Notes under the pieces: generated by a model
What the model saw: only the letters and a program-made list of their open reading frames with translations
Databases searched by the model: none
What the model was told of the DNA's origin: nothing
IMG/VR virus record: IMGVR_UViG_3300008117_006295
Location: 1-64,000 of that record
Origin: a virus
Reading direction: 5' to 3' (one strand)
Length of the DNA stretch: 64,000 nt
Position numbers and translations under genes: made by a program
Shown here: piece after piece, positions 1 through 8,223 of the stretch
Numbering within the stretch: the stretch's first letter is position 1
Layout: every line of letters begins with the position of its first letter

Positions 1-49
1 ATAACAATAATTAATACTAGCATTTTATTAGAAACTAAATAATAAGTAT

Positions 50-523
50 ATGTTTACAAGTAAAAATGAACAAAACTTTTTTTTATCTCATATTAAATCA
101 AATCATTATGTATTAGAGTATGGATCAGGTATTTCAACAACAGAAATAGCTAAATTATGCTATAAACTAATTAGTGTAGAACATCAAAATGAATGGTATA
201 TAAAACTTAAAGATCAATTACCAAATAATTGTACATTATTATTTCATCCTCCAGATAAAGAATATATCGAAGGATATGATTGTGGTACTATGGAACAGTT
301 TTTCAGTTATGTCAATTCTCCTATTCCATACAAGCCATTTGATGTTATATTAATAGATGGAAGAGCAAGAGTATCGTGTGCTTCTATCTCAAAAAATATT
401 GTTAAAGATAATGAAAGTATAATTTTTATACATGATTGGGATAGACTAGAATACCAAGAAGCCCTATTATATCTTGATCTAATAGATGTTTGTGAAACTA
501 TGGCAAAATTTAAAATAAAATGA
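50..523 (+). CDS. Class I SAM-dependent methyltransferase-like protein
   Basis: The 157-residue protein has a Rossmann-type SAM-binding pattern: a glycine-rich motif I (LEYGSGIST, residues 22-30), an acidic residue ending the next strand (SVEH, about 42-45), a motif IV-like strand FDVILIDGR (about 98-106) and a later strand ending in HDWD. This fits a small class I methyltransferase acting on a sugar or other small molecule; the substrate is not visible. The start is the first ATG after an in-frame stop at 29-31. The stop overlaps the start of the aminotransferase gene downstream, so the two are probably co-expressed in a sugar-modification cluster. Confidence 0.6.
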   Translation: MFTSKNEQNFFLSHIKSNHYVLEYGSGISTTEIAKLCYKLISVEHQNEWYIKLKDQLPNNCTLLFHPPDKEYIEGYDCGTMEQFFSYVNSPIPYKPFDVILIDGRARVSCASISKNIVKDNESIIFIHDWDRLEYQEALLYLDLIDVCETMAKFKIK

Positions 524-1443
524 TTAATTTATTTCACATTAATAACTATAAAATAGATACTTATGACTATAGTAATATTCTACATGATAAAATTGTAACA
601 AATTTTGAAAATACTATAGCCTCTTACGTGGGCGCTAAATATGCTGTTGGTCTAAATAGCGCAACAAGTGCAATCTTTTTATCTCTTTTAAATAAAAATA
701 TTACTATTAATATACCTAGTATCATACCTCCAGTAGTACCAAATGCTATTCGAACATCTGGTAATGAATATAATTTTATAGATAATATAACTTGGGTAGG
801 AGACTCATACGTTCTGCATAATTTTGCAGACTATAAGATAGTGGATTCTGCCCAAAAAATAGAACCAGAACAATTCATAAAAGAATGTAACGATAATGAT
901 TTAATGATATTTAGTTTTTATCCAACAAAACCAATTGGTAGTTGCGATGGGGGAATGATCGTATCTAATGACTTTGATAAAATAAATTATATTAGAGAGA
1001 TGTCGTTAAATGGTATGACTTTTGCATCTAATAATTGGGAAAGAAAAAATAAATATATTGGCTATAAAATGTATATGAATAGTATTCAAGCTGATATAGG
1101 TTTTAAAAACTATAAAGAATACTTCATTAAAAGAAATACATTAAAATTTATACAAGAATACTATAATAATAAATTAAATCTTAATAATACATCATATCAT
1201 TTATATAGAATATCTGTAGATAATAATATAAAATTTATTGATTATATGAAATCAAATGGTATAATTTGTGGTATACACTATAAATGTCTACATAAAGATC
1301 CTGTTTACTCAGAGAATAATGAGAATCTTCCACTTTCTGAAGAAGAATCTGAAACAACAGTCTCTATACCATTTCACCATAATCTAACAATAGAAAATAT
1401 TAAATATATAGTATCTAAAATTAAGGATTATAAAAATGTCTAA
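520..1443 (+). CDS. DegT/DnrJ/EryC1/StrS-type sugar aminotransferase
   Basis: PLP-dependent aminotransferase of the nucleotide-sugar family. The segment FSFYPTKPIGSCDGGMI (about residues 131-147) matches the family's Schiff-base lysine motif and puts the lysine at residue 137. An N-terminal segment (YAVGLNSATSAIFLSL) matches the conserved substrate and cofactor region. At 307 residues it is shorter than the usual 360-390, so it is a compact version. The gene overlaps both neighbours by a few bases. The next gene is a ketoisomerase of the FdtA/QdtA type, and such pairs normally make dTDP-3-amino-3,6-dideoxyhexoses (as in FdtB or QdtB). The exact sugar is inferred, not seen. Confidence 0.8.
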   Translation: MINLFHINNYKIDTYDYSNILHDKIVTNFENTIASYVGAKYAVGLNSATSAIFLSLLNKNITINIPSIIPPVVPNAIRTSGNEYNFIDNITWVGDSYVLHNFADYKIVDSAQKIEPEQFIKECNDNDLMIFSFYPTKPIGSCDGGMIVSNDFDKINYIREMSLNGMTFASNNWERKNKYIGYKMYMNSIQADIGFKNYKEYFIKRNTLKFIQEYYNNKLNLNNTSYHLYRISVDNNIKFIDYMKSNGIICGIHYKCLHKDPVYSENNENLPLSEEESETTVSIPFHHNLTIENIKYIVSKIKDYKNV

Positions 1444-1813
1444 TAATATAATAAAATCAGATCGTGGAGATTTATATGAAATTAACTTTGAAAATGCCCC
1501 ATTTCATGTTAATAGAATTTTTATTGTAGACAATGTTGCTATCGGAGAAAAACGTGGCGAACATGCTCATTATAGTGAAAAACAATTAGTAATATGTATC
1601 AAGGGAGAAATAGAAGCTAACTGGATAACTCCAGACAGTAGTGGATCTGTTGTACTTTCCCAAGGAGATGAATTATATTCTCACCCATTAACTTGGTTAA
1701 CACTTACTTTTATGAAAGAGAATTCATCTTTTGCATGCCTATGTTCTGATCATTTTAATGAAAATGATTATATAAGAGACTTTTCTAAATTTCAAGAAAT
1801 AATCAATCAATGA
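1436..1813 (+). CDS. dTDP-4-keto-6-deoxyhexose 3,4-ketoisomerase-like cupin
   Basis: The 125-residue protein matches the WxcM/FdtA/QdtA cupin family: RGEHAHYSEKQLVICIKGE carries the two active-site histidines and the core beta strands, and the C-terminus has the typical YIRDFSKF ending. The family converts dTDP-4-keto-6-deoxyglucose to the 3-keto isomer, the substrate of the aminotransferase encoded just upstream. Length is normal for a single-domain family member (about 130-140). The start lies inside the end of the aminotransferase gene and its stop overlaps the next start, so translation is probably coupled. Confidence 0.85.
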   Translation: MSNNIIKSDRGDLYEINFENAPFHVNRIFIVDNVAIGEKRGEHAHYSEKQLVICIKGEIEANWITPDSSGSVVLSQGDELYSHPLTWLTLTFMKENSSFACLCSDHFNENDYIRDFSKFQEIINQ

Positions 1814-3366
1814 AAAACTATAGATGTTCTAGCTTTTGTTCCTTCTATAAGGGAGGAAAATTTATACAAAAATATATAGAGAATATGCTGGAACAAAGTA
1901 TTTTTAATGATGTAGAATTTATTTTTTTAGATTGTGCATCACCAGATAATGAAGCTACTTATATTAAACCATTATTATCTAAATATGATAATATTAAGTA
2001 TTATCGATTAGAAAAAGATCCAGGATTATATTCTTGTTGGAATATTGCAATTAATAAATGTTCTTCTAGTATAATAACAAATTGGAATATAGATGATAGA
2101 AAAAATAAATATGGATTAGAAATTCTTGTTAATGAACTAGAAGCAGATGAATCATTAGATATGATATATGGACTAACTTTTATTAGTAATATACCTAATG
2201 AAACTTATGACGAAAATCAAAAACTAGAATTATTTAAAAGTCATGAACACTCATTTTCTGAATTAATAAAACATAATTCTCCTCATTGTATGCCAATGTG
2301 GCGAAAAAATATTCATCAAAAATGTGGATATTTTAATGAAAATTATAATAGCATTTCCGATGCTGAAATGTGGCTTAAACTTACGTTAGTAGATGGTAAG
2401 ATTAAAAAAATAAATAAACCAGTAGGATTATATTTTTGGAACCCACAAGGTAGATCAACAGATAAAGAGTTATCTGATCAAAATTATAATGATCTTAAAA
2501 AAGCTAAAATAGAAATTTTAGCTAATATGAATGATATTGAAAAATTATTACCACCAATAAAAGAGTATAAAAATACTTATGATGAGTATAAAGATATTGG
2601 TTTTGTAGAAATGAAAAATACTAAAAATATTTTTATATCAATAGTAAATAATATATCACAAATTCCAATAAATATTAAAAAAATAAATACTCTACTATCT
2701 AATTATAAAGATTCAAAACTGGTTATATATAACTGTGGGTCAACAGATAATTCAGAAACTATATTAAATAATTTAGCTAAAACAAATAAAGATATAATTG
2801 TACTATCTGATAATTCTAAAACTAATCTATTATTATTTGGATATAATTATTATTATAATCTATTAATTAATTTAGTTAAAGAAAAATTTTCTAATTATGA
2901 TTTTTTAACTTTTATAGATATTAATTTTATTGATATAAGTATTAATGGAATAGCTAATTCTTTTGGATATTTATCTAAAAATGAATCAACTTTAATGATT
3001 TCAGGATTTAATATACAAAAAGAAATATATGAAGCTGTTAATCAAATTTTCTTAATAAATAAAAATGCATTATCATATAGATTAAATTATTGGTCATCTC
3101 CATCAGAACTAAAACATGATTATACTTATGATATAAGTTTTTCTTACCAGATGTTTACTCCTGTTGTTGGATCTCCACCAATACCAGTTTATAGTAATTT
3201 TGGAGGATGCGCAATATATAGAAATAAATTTTTAGATAATATACGAGGAGATAATAATATAAATGATAATTATTTTGTTTCTTTAAATAAAAAATTATTA
3301 TCTGAATATAAAAACCATAATATACTAATAAACCCTTCACAACTAATGCTTTCATACCATGAATAA
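1810..3366 (+). CDS. Two-domain glycosyltransferase with GT2-type N-terminal domain
   Basis: 518 residues. The first 240 or so form a GT2-like GT-A domain: an opening strand (CSSFCSFYKGGKFIQ), FIFLDCASPDN, a donor-binding segment KDPGLYSCWNIAI, and WNIDDRKN as the DXD-type metal motif. The rest looks like a second, more divergent GT-A-like domain (VIYNCGSTDNSETI, DFLTFIDINF) with less clear catalytic residues. It is extremely Asn/Ile/Lys/Tyr-rich and AT-rich even for this window. The N-terminal half is clearly paralogous to the next gene, indicating duplication. Substrate unknown; the neighbours suggest a deoxy-aminosugar-containing glycan. Confidence 0.75.
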   Translation: MKNYRCSSFCSFYKGGKFIQKYIENMLEQSIFNDVEFIFLDCASPDNEATYIKPLLSKYDNIKYYRLEKDPGLYSCWNIAINKCSSSIITNWNIDDRKNKYGLEILVNELEADESLDMIYGLTFISNIPNETYDENQKLELFKSHEHSFSELIKHNSPHCMPMWRKNIHQKCGYFNENYNSISDAEMWLKLTLVDGKIKKINKPVGLYFWNPQGRSTDKELSDQNYNDLKKAKIEILANMNDIEKLLPPIKEYKNTYDEYKDIGFVEMKNTKNIFISIVNNISQIPINIKKINTLLSNYKDSKLVIYNCGSTDNSETILNNLAKTNKDIIVLSDNSKTNLLLFGYNYYYNLLINLVKEKFSNYDFLTFIDINFIDISINGIANSFGYLSKNESTLMISGFNIQKEIYEAVNQIFLINKNALSYRLNYWSSPSELKHDYTYDISFSYQMFTPVVGSPPIPVYSNFGGCAIYRNKFLDNIRGDNNINDNYFVSLNKKLLSEYKNHNILINPSQLMLSYHE

Positions 3367-4105
3367 TAAATATCTTTGTTCGTCTTTTTGTTCTTTTTAT
3401 AACGGTGAAATATTTATTAAAGAATATTTAAATGATATGATCAAACAAACACTTTTTGATCAAATTGAATTTATCTTTTTAGATTGCGCATCATCTGAAA
3501 ATATAAAAAAATATATTGAACCATTTATGAATAAATACGATAATATAAAATACCATCATCTGGAAAAAGATCCTGGATTGTATGCAGCATGGAATATAGC
3601 TATTAAATTTTGTTCTTCAGATATTATTGGTAACTGGAATATAGACGATAGAAAAAATACACATAGTTTTGAAATACTATTAAAAGAATTTAATCAAGAT
3701 CCAGAACTTGATCTTAGTTATGGTATTACATATGTATCATTAAAAGCTAATGAAAAATATGAAGAAAATAATTATAATCTTGTTTATCCATGTTTACAGC
3801 ATTCATTAGAAAATCTATTAAATAATAACTCTCCACATTGTATGCCTTTATGGAAAAAGAGTTTGCACGATAGATATGGTTTCTTTAATGAATCTTACAA
3901 ATCAGCGGCTGACGGAGAAATGTGGTTGCGTTGTGCTTTCCAGGGCGCTAAAATGAAAATGGTCAATCATCCAATTGGACTATATTACCACAATCCAAAT
4001 GGTCGATCAACAAATCCTGAAACTTTACAAGAAATGTTGCAAGAAGTTAGGATTAGTAGACAGCCATATATTCAGATACTACAAAAATTAAAGGAAAATA
4101 AATGA
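3359..4105 (+). CDS. GT2-family glycosyltransferase
   Basis: 248 residues, a single GT-A domain closely similar along its length to the N-terminal half of the preceding protein: the same CSSFCSFY opening, FIFLDCAS, LEKDPGLYAAWNIAI, WNIDDRKN metal-binding motif and SPHCMPLWKKS segment. It probably transfers a nucleotide-activated sugar onto a glycan or other acceptor; donor and acceptor cannot be told. It overlaps the upstream gene by 8 bases and ends in an ATGA overlap with a tiny membrane-protein gene. Confidence 0.8.
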   Translation: MNNKYLCSSFCSFYNGEIFIKEYLNDMIKQTLFDQIEFIFLDCASSENIKKYIEPFMNKYDNIKYHHLEKDPGLYAAWNIAIKFCSSDIIGNWNIDDRKNTHSFEILLKEFNQDPELDLSYGITYVSLKANEKYEENNYNLVYPCLQHSLENLLNNNSPHCMPLWKKSLHDRYGFFNESYKSAADGEMWLRCAFQGAKMKMVNHPIGLYYHNPNGRSTNPETLQEMLQEVRISRQPYIQILQKLKENK

Positions 4106-4242
4106 TTATTGCTCTTTCATTTGCTATTATATTTGGAATTATACAAGGTATAAATTCATCATATAACTACAATAGAGCAAGACCACAACCAGTACCTCAT
4201 ACTGATAATTTACTAGAATATATATTTAATACTAAATATTAA
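4102..4242 (+). CDS. Small single-span membrane protein
   Basis: A 46-residue ORF starting in an ATGA overlap with the preceding glycosyltransferase gene. Residues 2-16 are hydrophobic (IIALSFAIIFGIIQG), a membrane span or signal anchor, followed by a polar tail with Pro and Asn. It fills an otherwise empty gap of about 150 bases in a densely coding region, which with the coupled start supports it being real. No function is recognised. Confidence 0.5.
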   Translation: MIIALSFAIIFGIIQGINSSYNYNRARPQPVPHTDNLLEYIFNTKY

Positions 4243-4252
4243 TAAATAAGAA

Positions 4253-4783
4253 ATGAATAGATTAAAAAATCAAAGAGTATATCTTGCTGGTGCGATGGAC
4301 AGGGTTGCGGATAGAGGAAATGGATGGAGAGACAGTATAACTCCATTTTTAGAAGATCTTGGTACAATAGTATTCAATCCTATTAAAAAACCTTCTGCCA
4401 TAGGGATAGAGGATACTGAGACACACAATCTAAAAAAAGAACTCAAAAAAGAAGAAAAGTATAACGAATTATCTCAATTAATGAAAGTTATACGCTCTGT
4501 TGATTTAAGACTAGTTGATATTAGTGATTTCTTAATTGTTAATCTTGATTTAGATATTCATCCTTGTGGAACATATGAAGAAATTTTTTGGGCAAATCGT
4601 CAAAAAAAACCTATTATAATACATATGGTTCAAGGTAAAGAAAATGCTCCTGATTGGCTATTTGGAACTATTCCTCATGAAATGATTTTCTCATCATGGG
4701 ATGATATAAAGTCTTATCTTGATAAAATTAATTCAATAACAGAAATAGATACCTATAATAGATGGTATTTTTTTAATATATAG
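4253..4783 (+). CDS. Nucleoside 2-deoxyribosyltransferase-like protein
   Basis: 176 residues with the family's layout: N-terminal YLAGAMD strand and loop, then SDFLIVNLDLDIHPCGTYEEIFWA, in which the Asp-rich stretch and the Glu of GTYEE correspond to substrate-binding and nucleophile positions. Family members swap or remove bases on 2'-deoxynucleosides, or hydrolyse deoxynucleoside monophosphates (DNPH1-like). A GMP reductase gene follows 200 bases later, so the context is purine nucleotide recycling. Exact substrate unknown. Confidence 0.7.
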   Translation: MNRLKNQRVYLAGAMDRVADRGNGWRDSITPFLEDLGTIVFNPIKKPSAIGIEDTETHNLKKELKKEEKYNELSQLMKVIRSVDLRLVDISDFLIVNLDLDIHPCGTYEEIFWANRQKKPIIIHMVQGKENAPDWLFGTIPHEMIFSSWDDIKSYLDKINSITEIDTYNRWYFFNI

Positions 4784-4784
4784 T

Positions 4785-4988
4785 ATGGCAAAATATTATG
4801 TAAAATCGGGACAGATCAGATTTATAATAGACTGTACTGATCATATTTGTGCTATTATAGCAGCATTGACTCATTATAAAGGTAAAGGTATAATAACGGG
4901 GCCAAAAATTTGTGTTAGCGAACAAGGATTTGAAGATTTTAGAAAATGGAAATGCTACGATACTGATAAATATCTGAAAGAAATATAA
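4785..4988 (+). CDS. Hypothetical small protein
   Basis: 67 residues, no recognised family. It has an apparently soluble alpha/beta composition (QIRFIIDCTDHICAIIAAL, then a Lys/Gly-rich turn). It sits between the deoxyribosyltransferase-like gene and the GMP reductase gene with spacers of only 1 base on each side, so it belongs to the same transcription unit. No function can be assigned. Confidence 0.55.
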   Translation: MAKYYVKSGQIRFIIDCTDHICAIIAALTHYKGKGIITGPKICVSEQGFEDFRKWKCYDTDKYLKEI

Positions 4989-4989
4989 A

Positions 4990-6120
4990 ATGCAAAAAAT
5001 AATTAATGAACTAAAATTAGATTTTGATGATGTTCTTATTCGTCCTAAAAGATCAACATTAAATAGTAGATCAGATGTATGTATTCAAAGAGAATTTAAA
5101 TTTAAATATTCTCCAAGAAAATTATTAACTGTTCCTATCATGGTGGCTAATATGGATACTGTTGGTACATTTAATATGGCTAAAACATTATCAGAATATC
5201 AAGCAATAACTTGCTTGCATAAACACTATAAAATAAATGAATATGTTGCTTTTTATACTGACCCAAGCATCCCTAATAAAGATTTAGTCTTTTATTCAGT
5301 AGGCACTGGACAAAAAGATATAGAAAAATTAATTGATGTATTTAATCAAATTAAAAAATATAATTTTCAAACACCTAATATTTGTTTAGATGTTGCAAAT
5401 GGTTATACAGAACAATTTGTAAAAACATCGTCTCATATTAGAAAACTATTTCCAGACTCTGTTTTAATGGCCGGAAATGTTGTTACTCCAGAAATGACAG
5501 AAGAACTTATTATTCATGGTCAGGTTGATATAGTTAAGGTCGGTATAGGTTCTGGTAGTGTATGTACCACTCGTTTAAAAACAGGCGTTGGATACCCCCA
5601 ATTGAGTGCTGTAATGGAATGTTCTGACGCTGCTCATGGTCTTGGTGGACATATTTGTTCTGACGGAGGTTGTAAAGTAATCGGAGATATTTGTAAAGCA
5701 TTTGGAGGAAATACTGACTTTGTAATGCTTGGAAGTATTTTTGCTGGAACAGATGAGTGCGAAGGAGAATGGGCCTATGAATACTATGTAGACCCAGGAT
5801 CGTCTGCTCCAGGATTTTGGCAACCTATTGATCCAGGAAATGAAGGATCTATAAAAAAGAAAATATCTCTTAAGTATTATGGAATGAGTAGTGAAAAAGC
5901 AATGAATAAACACCATAATGGGGTTGCTAAATATCGTACAGCAGAAGGTAAGTGTGTCACAATTCCATATAAGGGCAAGGCTAAAGAAATTTTACAAGAT
6001 ATTTATGGTGGGATAAGAAGCGCATGCACTTATATTGGTGCAAATAAAATAAAAGATTTTGGCAAAAAAACAACATTTATACAAGTTAACAATACTCACA
6101 ATAAGGTATATGAAAAATGA
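4990..6120 (+). CDS. guaC: GMP reductase
   Basis: 376 residues, a TIM-barrel enzyme of the IMPDH/GMPR family without CBS domains. It follows E. coli GuaC closely: KLDFDDVLIRPKRSTL at the N-terminus, ANMDTVGTF, VKVGIGSGSVCTTRLKTG with the catalytic cysteine at about residue 192, GYPQLSAV, SDGGC, and YGMSSEKAM near the flap. GMP reductase deaminates GMP to IMP with NADPH, feeding guanine nucleotides back toward adenine nucleotides. An insertion around residues 255-290 (Gly/Pro-rich, after FAGTDE) makes it about 30 residues longer than E. coli GuaC. It overlaps the next gene by 4 bases (ATGA). Confidence 0.93.
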   Translation: MQKIINELKLDFDDVLIRPKRSTLNSRSDVCIQREFKFKYSPRKLLTVPIMVANMDTVGTFNMAKTLSEYQAITCLHKHYKINEYVAFYTDPSIPNKDLVFYSVGTGQKDIEKLIDVFNQIKKYNFQTPNICLDVANGYTEQFVKTSSHIRKLFPDSVLMAGNVVTPEMTEELIIHGQVDIVKVGIGSGSVCTTRLKTGVGYPQLSAVMECSDAAHGLGGHICSDGGCKVIGDICKAFGGNTDFVMLGSIFAGTDECEGEWAYEYYVDPGSSAPGFWQPIDPGNEGSIKKKISLKYYGMSSEKAMNKHHNGVAKYRTAEGKCVTIPYKGKAKEILQDIYGGIRSACTYIGANKIKDFGKKTTFIQVNNTHNKVYEK

Positions 6121-7232
6121 ATAATTTAAATATGATGTGTCCAATAGGTGGAACTGGTTATGGTATTACTTCTTTAAATATTTTTAAAGAACTATATAAA
6201 CTTAATAATAAAATTTCATTATTTCCAGTAGGGAATAATCTAAGCTATAACTCTGAAAATGAAAAACCTATATTACAAGAATGTATGGTTAATAGTAGAT
6301 TTTTTGATAACAATGCTCCTATTCTTAAAATATGGCATCAAAATGATCTTGCTATTAGACCAGGAAAAGGTAGATACTATGTTTTTCCATTTTTTGAGCT
6401 TGATACATTATCAGATTTAGAAAAACATCATCTTAAATGCGCAGATGAACTATTTGTTGCATCAGAATGGGGAAAAGAAGTTTTAATTAATAATGGTATA
6501 GATAAAAAGATAACAGTGTCTCCATTAGGGGTCGATCTTGAAATTTTTAAGAAACCATTAAAAATAAAGATAGATAATCCCAATTATGTCTTTATGCATA
6601 TTGGTAAGTGGGAAAAAAGAAAATCCCACGACTTTTTAATTGAAGCTTTTGATAAAGCCTTTAATATTGATGATAATGTAGAATTATGGTTAATGCCATT
6701 TAATCCATTCTTAACTAAAGAACAAGAAGAAGAATGGGTAAAATTAGTGCAGAAAGCTAAATTATCTTCTAAAATTAAAATATTCAATAGAGTAGAAACA
6801 CAACATCATTTAGCAGAATTTATTGACCATTGTGATTGTGGTATCTTTTTATCTCGCGCAGAAGGATGGAATAATGAAATTATTGAAACTATGGCGCTTG
6901 ATAAGCCAATAATAGCAACAAATTATTCAGCCCATACTGAATACTGCACACAAGATAATAGTTATTTAGTAGATATAGATACTTTAGAAAAAGCATTTGA
7001 TAATAAATGGTTCAATGGTGAGGGTAATTGGGCCAAATTAGGGGATCGTCAATTAGAGCAAAGTATTAATCATATGAGATTTGTGTATAACAATAATATT
7101 AAAAGTAACCCTAATGGTTTGGAAACAGCTAAATTATATAGTTGGAAAAATACTTCACAAATTATTTCTTCACAAATTTTTAATAAAGAAACAAACAATG
7201 CCTATTCCAGAAAAAAGAGAAAAAGAAGATAA
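6117..7232 (+). CDS. GT-B fold glycosyltransferase (GT4-like)
   Basis: 371 residues. Features of a GT4-type enzyme are the N-terminal glycine loop (IGGTGYGITSLN), the interdomain strand VFMHIGKWEKRKSHDFLIEAF, and the C-terminal donor-binding region EGWNNEIIETMALDKPIIAT, equivalent to the family's E-x7-E motif. It likely transfers a sugar from a nucleotide donor; acceptor unknown. It overlaps the start of the next gene by 35 bases in another frame, typical of this compact genome. Confidence 0.8.
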   Translation: MNNLNMMCPIGGTGYGITSLNIFKELYKLNNKISLFPVGNNLSYNSENEKPILQECMVNSRFFDNNAPILKIWHQNDLAIRPGKGRYYVFPFFELDTLSDLEKHHLKCADELFVASEWGKEVLINNGIDKKITVSPLGVDLEIFKKPLKIKIDNPNYVFMHIGKWEKRKSHDFLIEAFDKAFNIDDNVELWLMPFNPFLTKEQEEEWVKLVQKAKLSSKIKIFNRVETQHHLAEFIDHCDCGIFLSRAEGWNNEIIETMALDKPIIATNYSAHTEYCTQDNSYLVDIDTLEKAFDNKWFNGEGNWAKLGDRQLEQSINHMRFVYNNNIKSNPNGLETAKLYSWKNTSQIISSQIFNKETNNAYSRKKRKRR

Positions 7233-7863
7233 GCAAGAATTCGTTGCTCGTTGTATGGGTAGTGAAATAATGAAAAAAGACTATCCAGATAATAAACAAA
7301 GAATAGCCGTGTGCCTAAGTCAAAGTACAAAAACAAAAAGTAATTTTTTTGATCAAGTACTTGATATTTTAGGTTTTTCTTTATCGTATAATGACTGTGA
7401 ATCTTGTGGAGATTCTGAAGAAATTACTTCTTCAAATATAATAATACCAAAAAATACTGATTATTTAGACTATCATGATACTGATACAGAAGAAATAGAT
7501 GCTGAATTAATTATAGCAAAATATGAATACGAAGATCCTGTAACACATGAAGTTTTTTACTTTAATAAAATTGGTAATTATAAAAAAAATAATAGATATT
7601 TAGTATTTCAAGGTAAAGCATCAGAATATCAAAATCGTAAAGTAACCTTGAACAAACCTTTTAGAACACCAAAAGGGCCAAAAAAGTTTAGTGTATATGT
7701 TAAGAATGAGAAAGGTAATATTGTTAAGGTGAACTTTGGTGATCCTAACATGAAAATTAAAAAATATATACCAGAACGCCGTAAAAGTTTTAGAGCAAGA
7801 CATAATTGCGATAATCCTGGCCCAAAATGGAAAGCAAGGTACTGGAGCTGCAAAGCTTGGTAA
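7198..7863 (+). CDS. Putative prohead-associated protein with a C-terminal RxRHNCxNPGP motif
   Basis: 221 residues from the ATG at 7198; an upstream extension to 7081 would overlap the glycosyltransferase much further and adds only an atypical hydrophobic stretch. The N-terminal EFVARCMGSEIMKKDYP followed by QRIAVCLSQ is a pattern I associate with head or scaffold-region proteins of uncultured phages. The C-terminus (KFSVYVKNEKG, VNFGDPNMKIKK, RARHNCDNPGPKWKARYWSC) is a Cys/Trp/Arg-rich conserved module of unknown function found in phages and some large viruses. Role inferred from memory of the motifs and from neighbours. Confidence 0.6.
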   Translation: MPIPEKREKEDKQEFVARCMGSEIMKKDYPDNKQRIAVCLSQSTKTKSNFFDQVLDILGFSLSYNDCESCGDSEEITSSNIIIPKNTDYLDYHDTDTEEIDAELIIAKYEYEDPVTHEVFYFNKIGNYKKNNRYLVFQGKASEYQNRKVTLNKPFRTPKGPKKFSVYVKNEKGNIVKVNFGDPNMKIKKYIPERRKSFRARHNCDNPGPKWKARYWSCKAW

Positions 7864-7869
7864 ATTAAT

Positions 7870-8208
7870 ATGAATTATCATCAAATACTAAATAGCCTTA
7901 AAGACTCCATTAAAGCAAGTGATCTTGTAATGGATACAGATGGACCAGATTACATAAATAGTCCTTCTGATAACTATGAAAGAATAACTAGATCTGTTTT
8001 TAAAACTGGTGATAAAGTACAAAATATTAATAAATCATGTAAGCACTATGGTAGTGAAGGAATTGTGGAAGGTTTAGAAGAATTACCTGAATATATGGGA
8101 AATGTTGTTTTGTATAGAACAACAAATTCTGGACCAAATTGGAAAAAAGGAGAGGTTCTAAAAAAGACCGAAGTTCAACTTAAAAATCTTAGTTGCGTAC
8201 AAAAATAA
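7870..8208 (+). CDS. Conserved phage protein of unknown function, possible SH3/KOW-like barrel
   Basis: 112 residues. The N-terminus MNYHQILNSLKDSI shares a short signature with the next ORFs. The C-terminal half (FKTGDKVQNINKSCKHYGSE, then EGIVEGLEEL) reads like a small beta-barrel with alternating hydrophobic strands and a glycine turn, similar in feel to KOW/SH3 folds. It lies in the head/scaffold-type block. No enzymatic motif is seen. Confidence 0.5.
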   Translation: MNYHQILNSLKDSIKASDLVMDTDGPDYINSPSDNYERITRSVFKTGDKVQNINKSCKHYGSEGIVEGLEELPEYMGNVVLYRTTNSGPNWKKGEVLKKTEVQLKNLSCVQK

Positions 8209-8223
8209 GAAAGGCTCATAAAT

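Noticed and set aside
5556-5562. AGTGTAT copy in guaC as another phage promoter
   Set aside because: It encodes the conserved SGSVC active-site stretch and is not near a start codon; only intergenic copies were kept.
5575-5916. Minus-strand ORFs in the 1-47 kb region (for example opposite guaC)
   Set aside because: Each is opposite a well-supported gene, lacks start signals and has low-complexity translation; they are shadows.
7081-7197. Longer version of the prohead-associated protein starting at 7081
   Set aside because: The extension lies wholly within the glycosyltransferase gene in another frame, is atypical in composition and is unneeded, as the ATG at 7198 gives the recognisable N-terminus.
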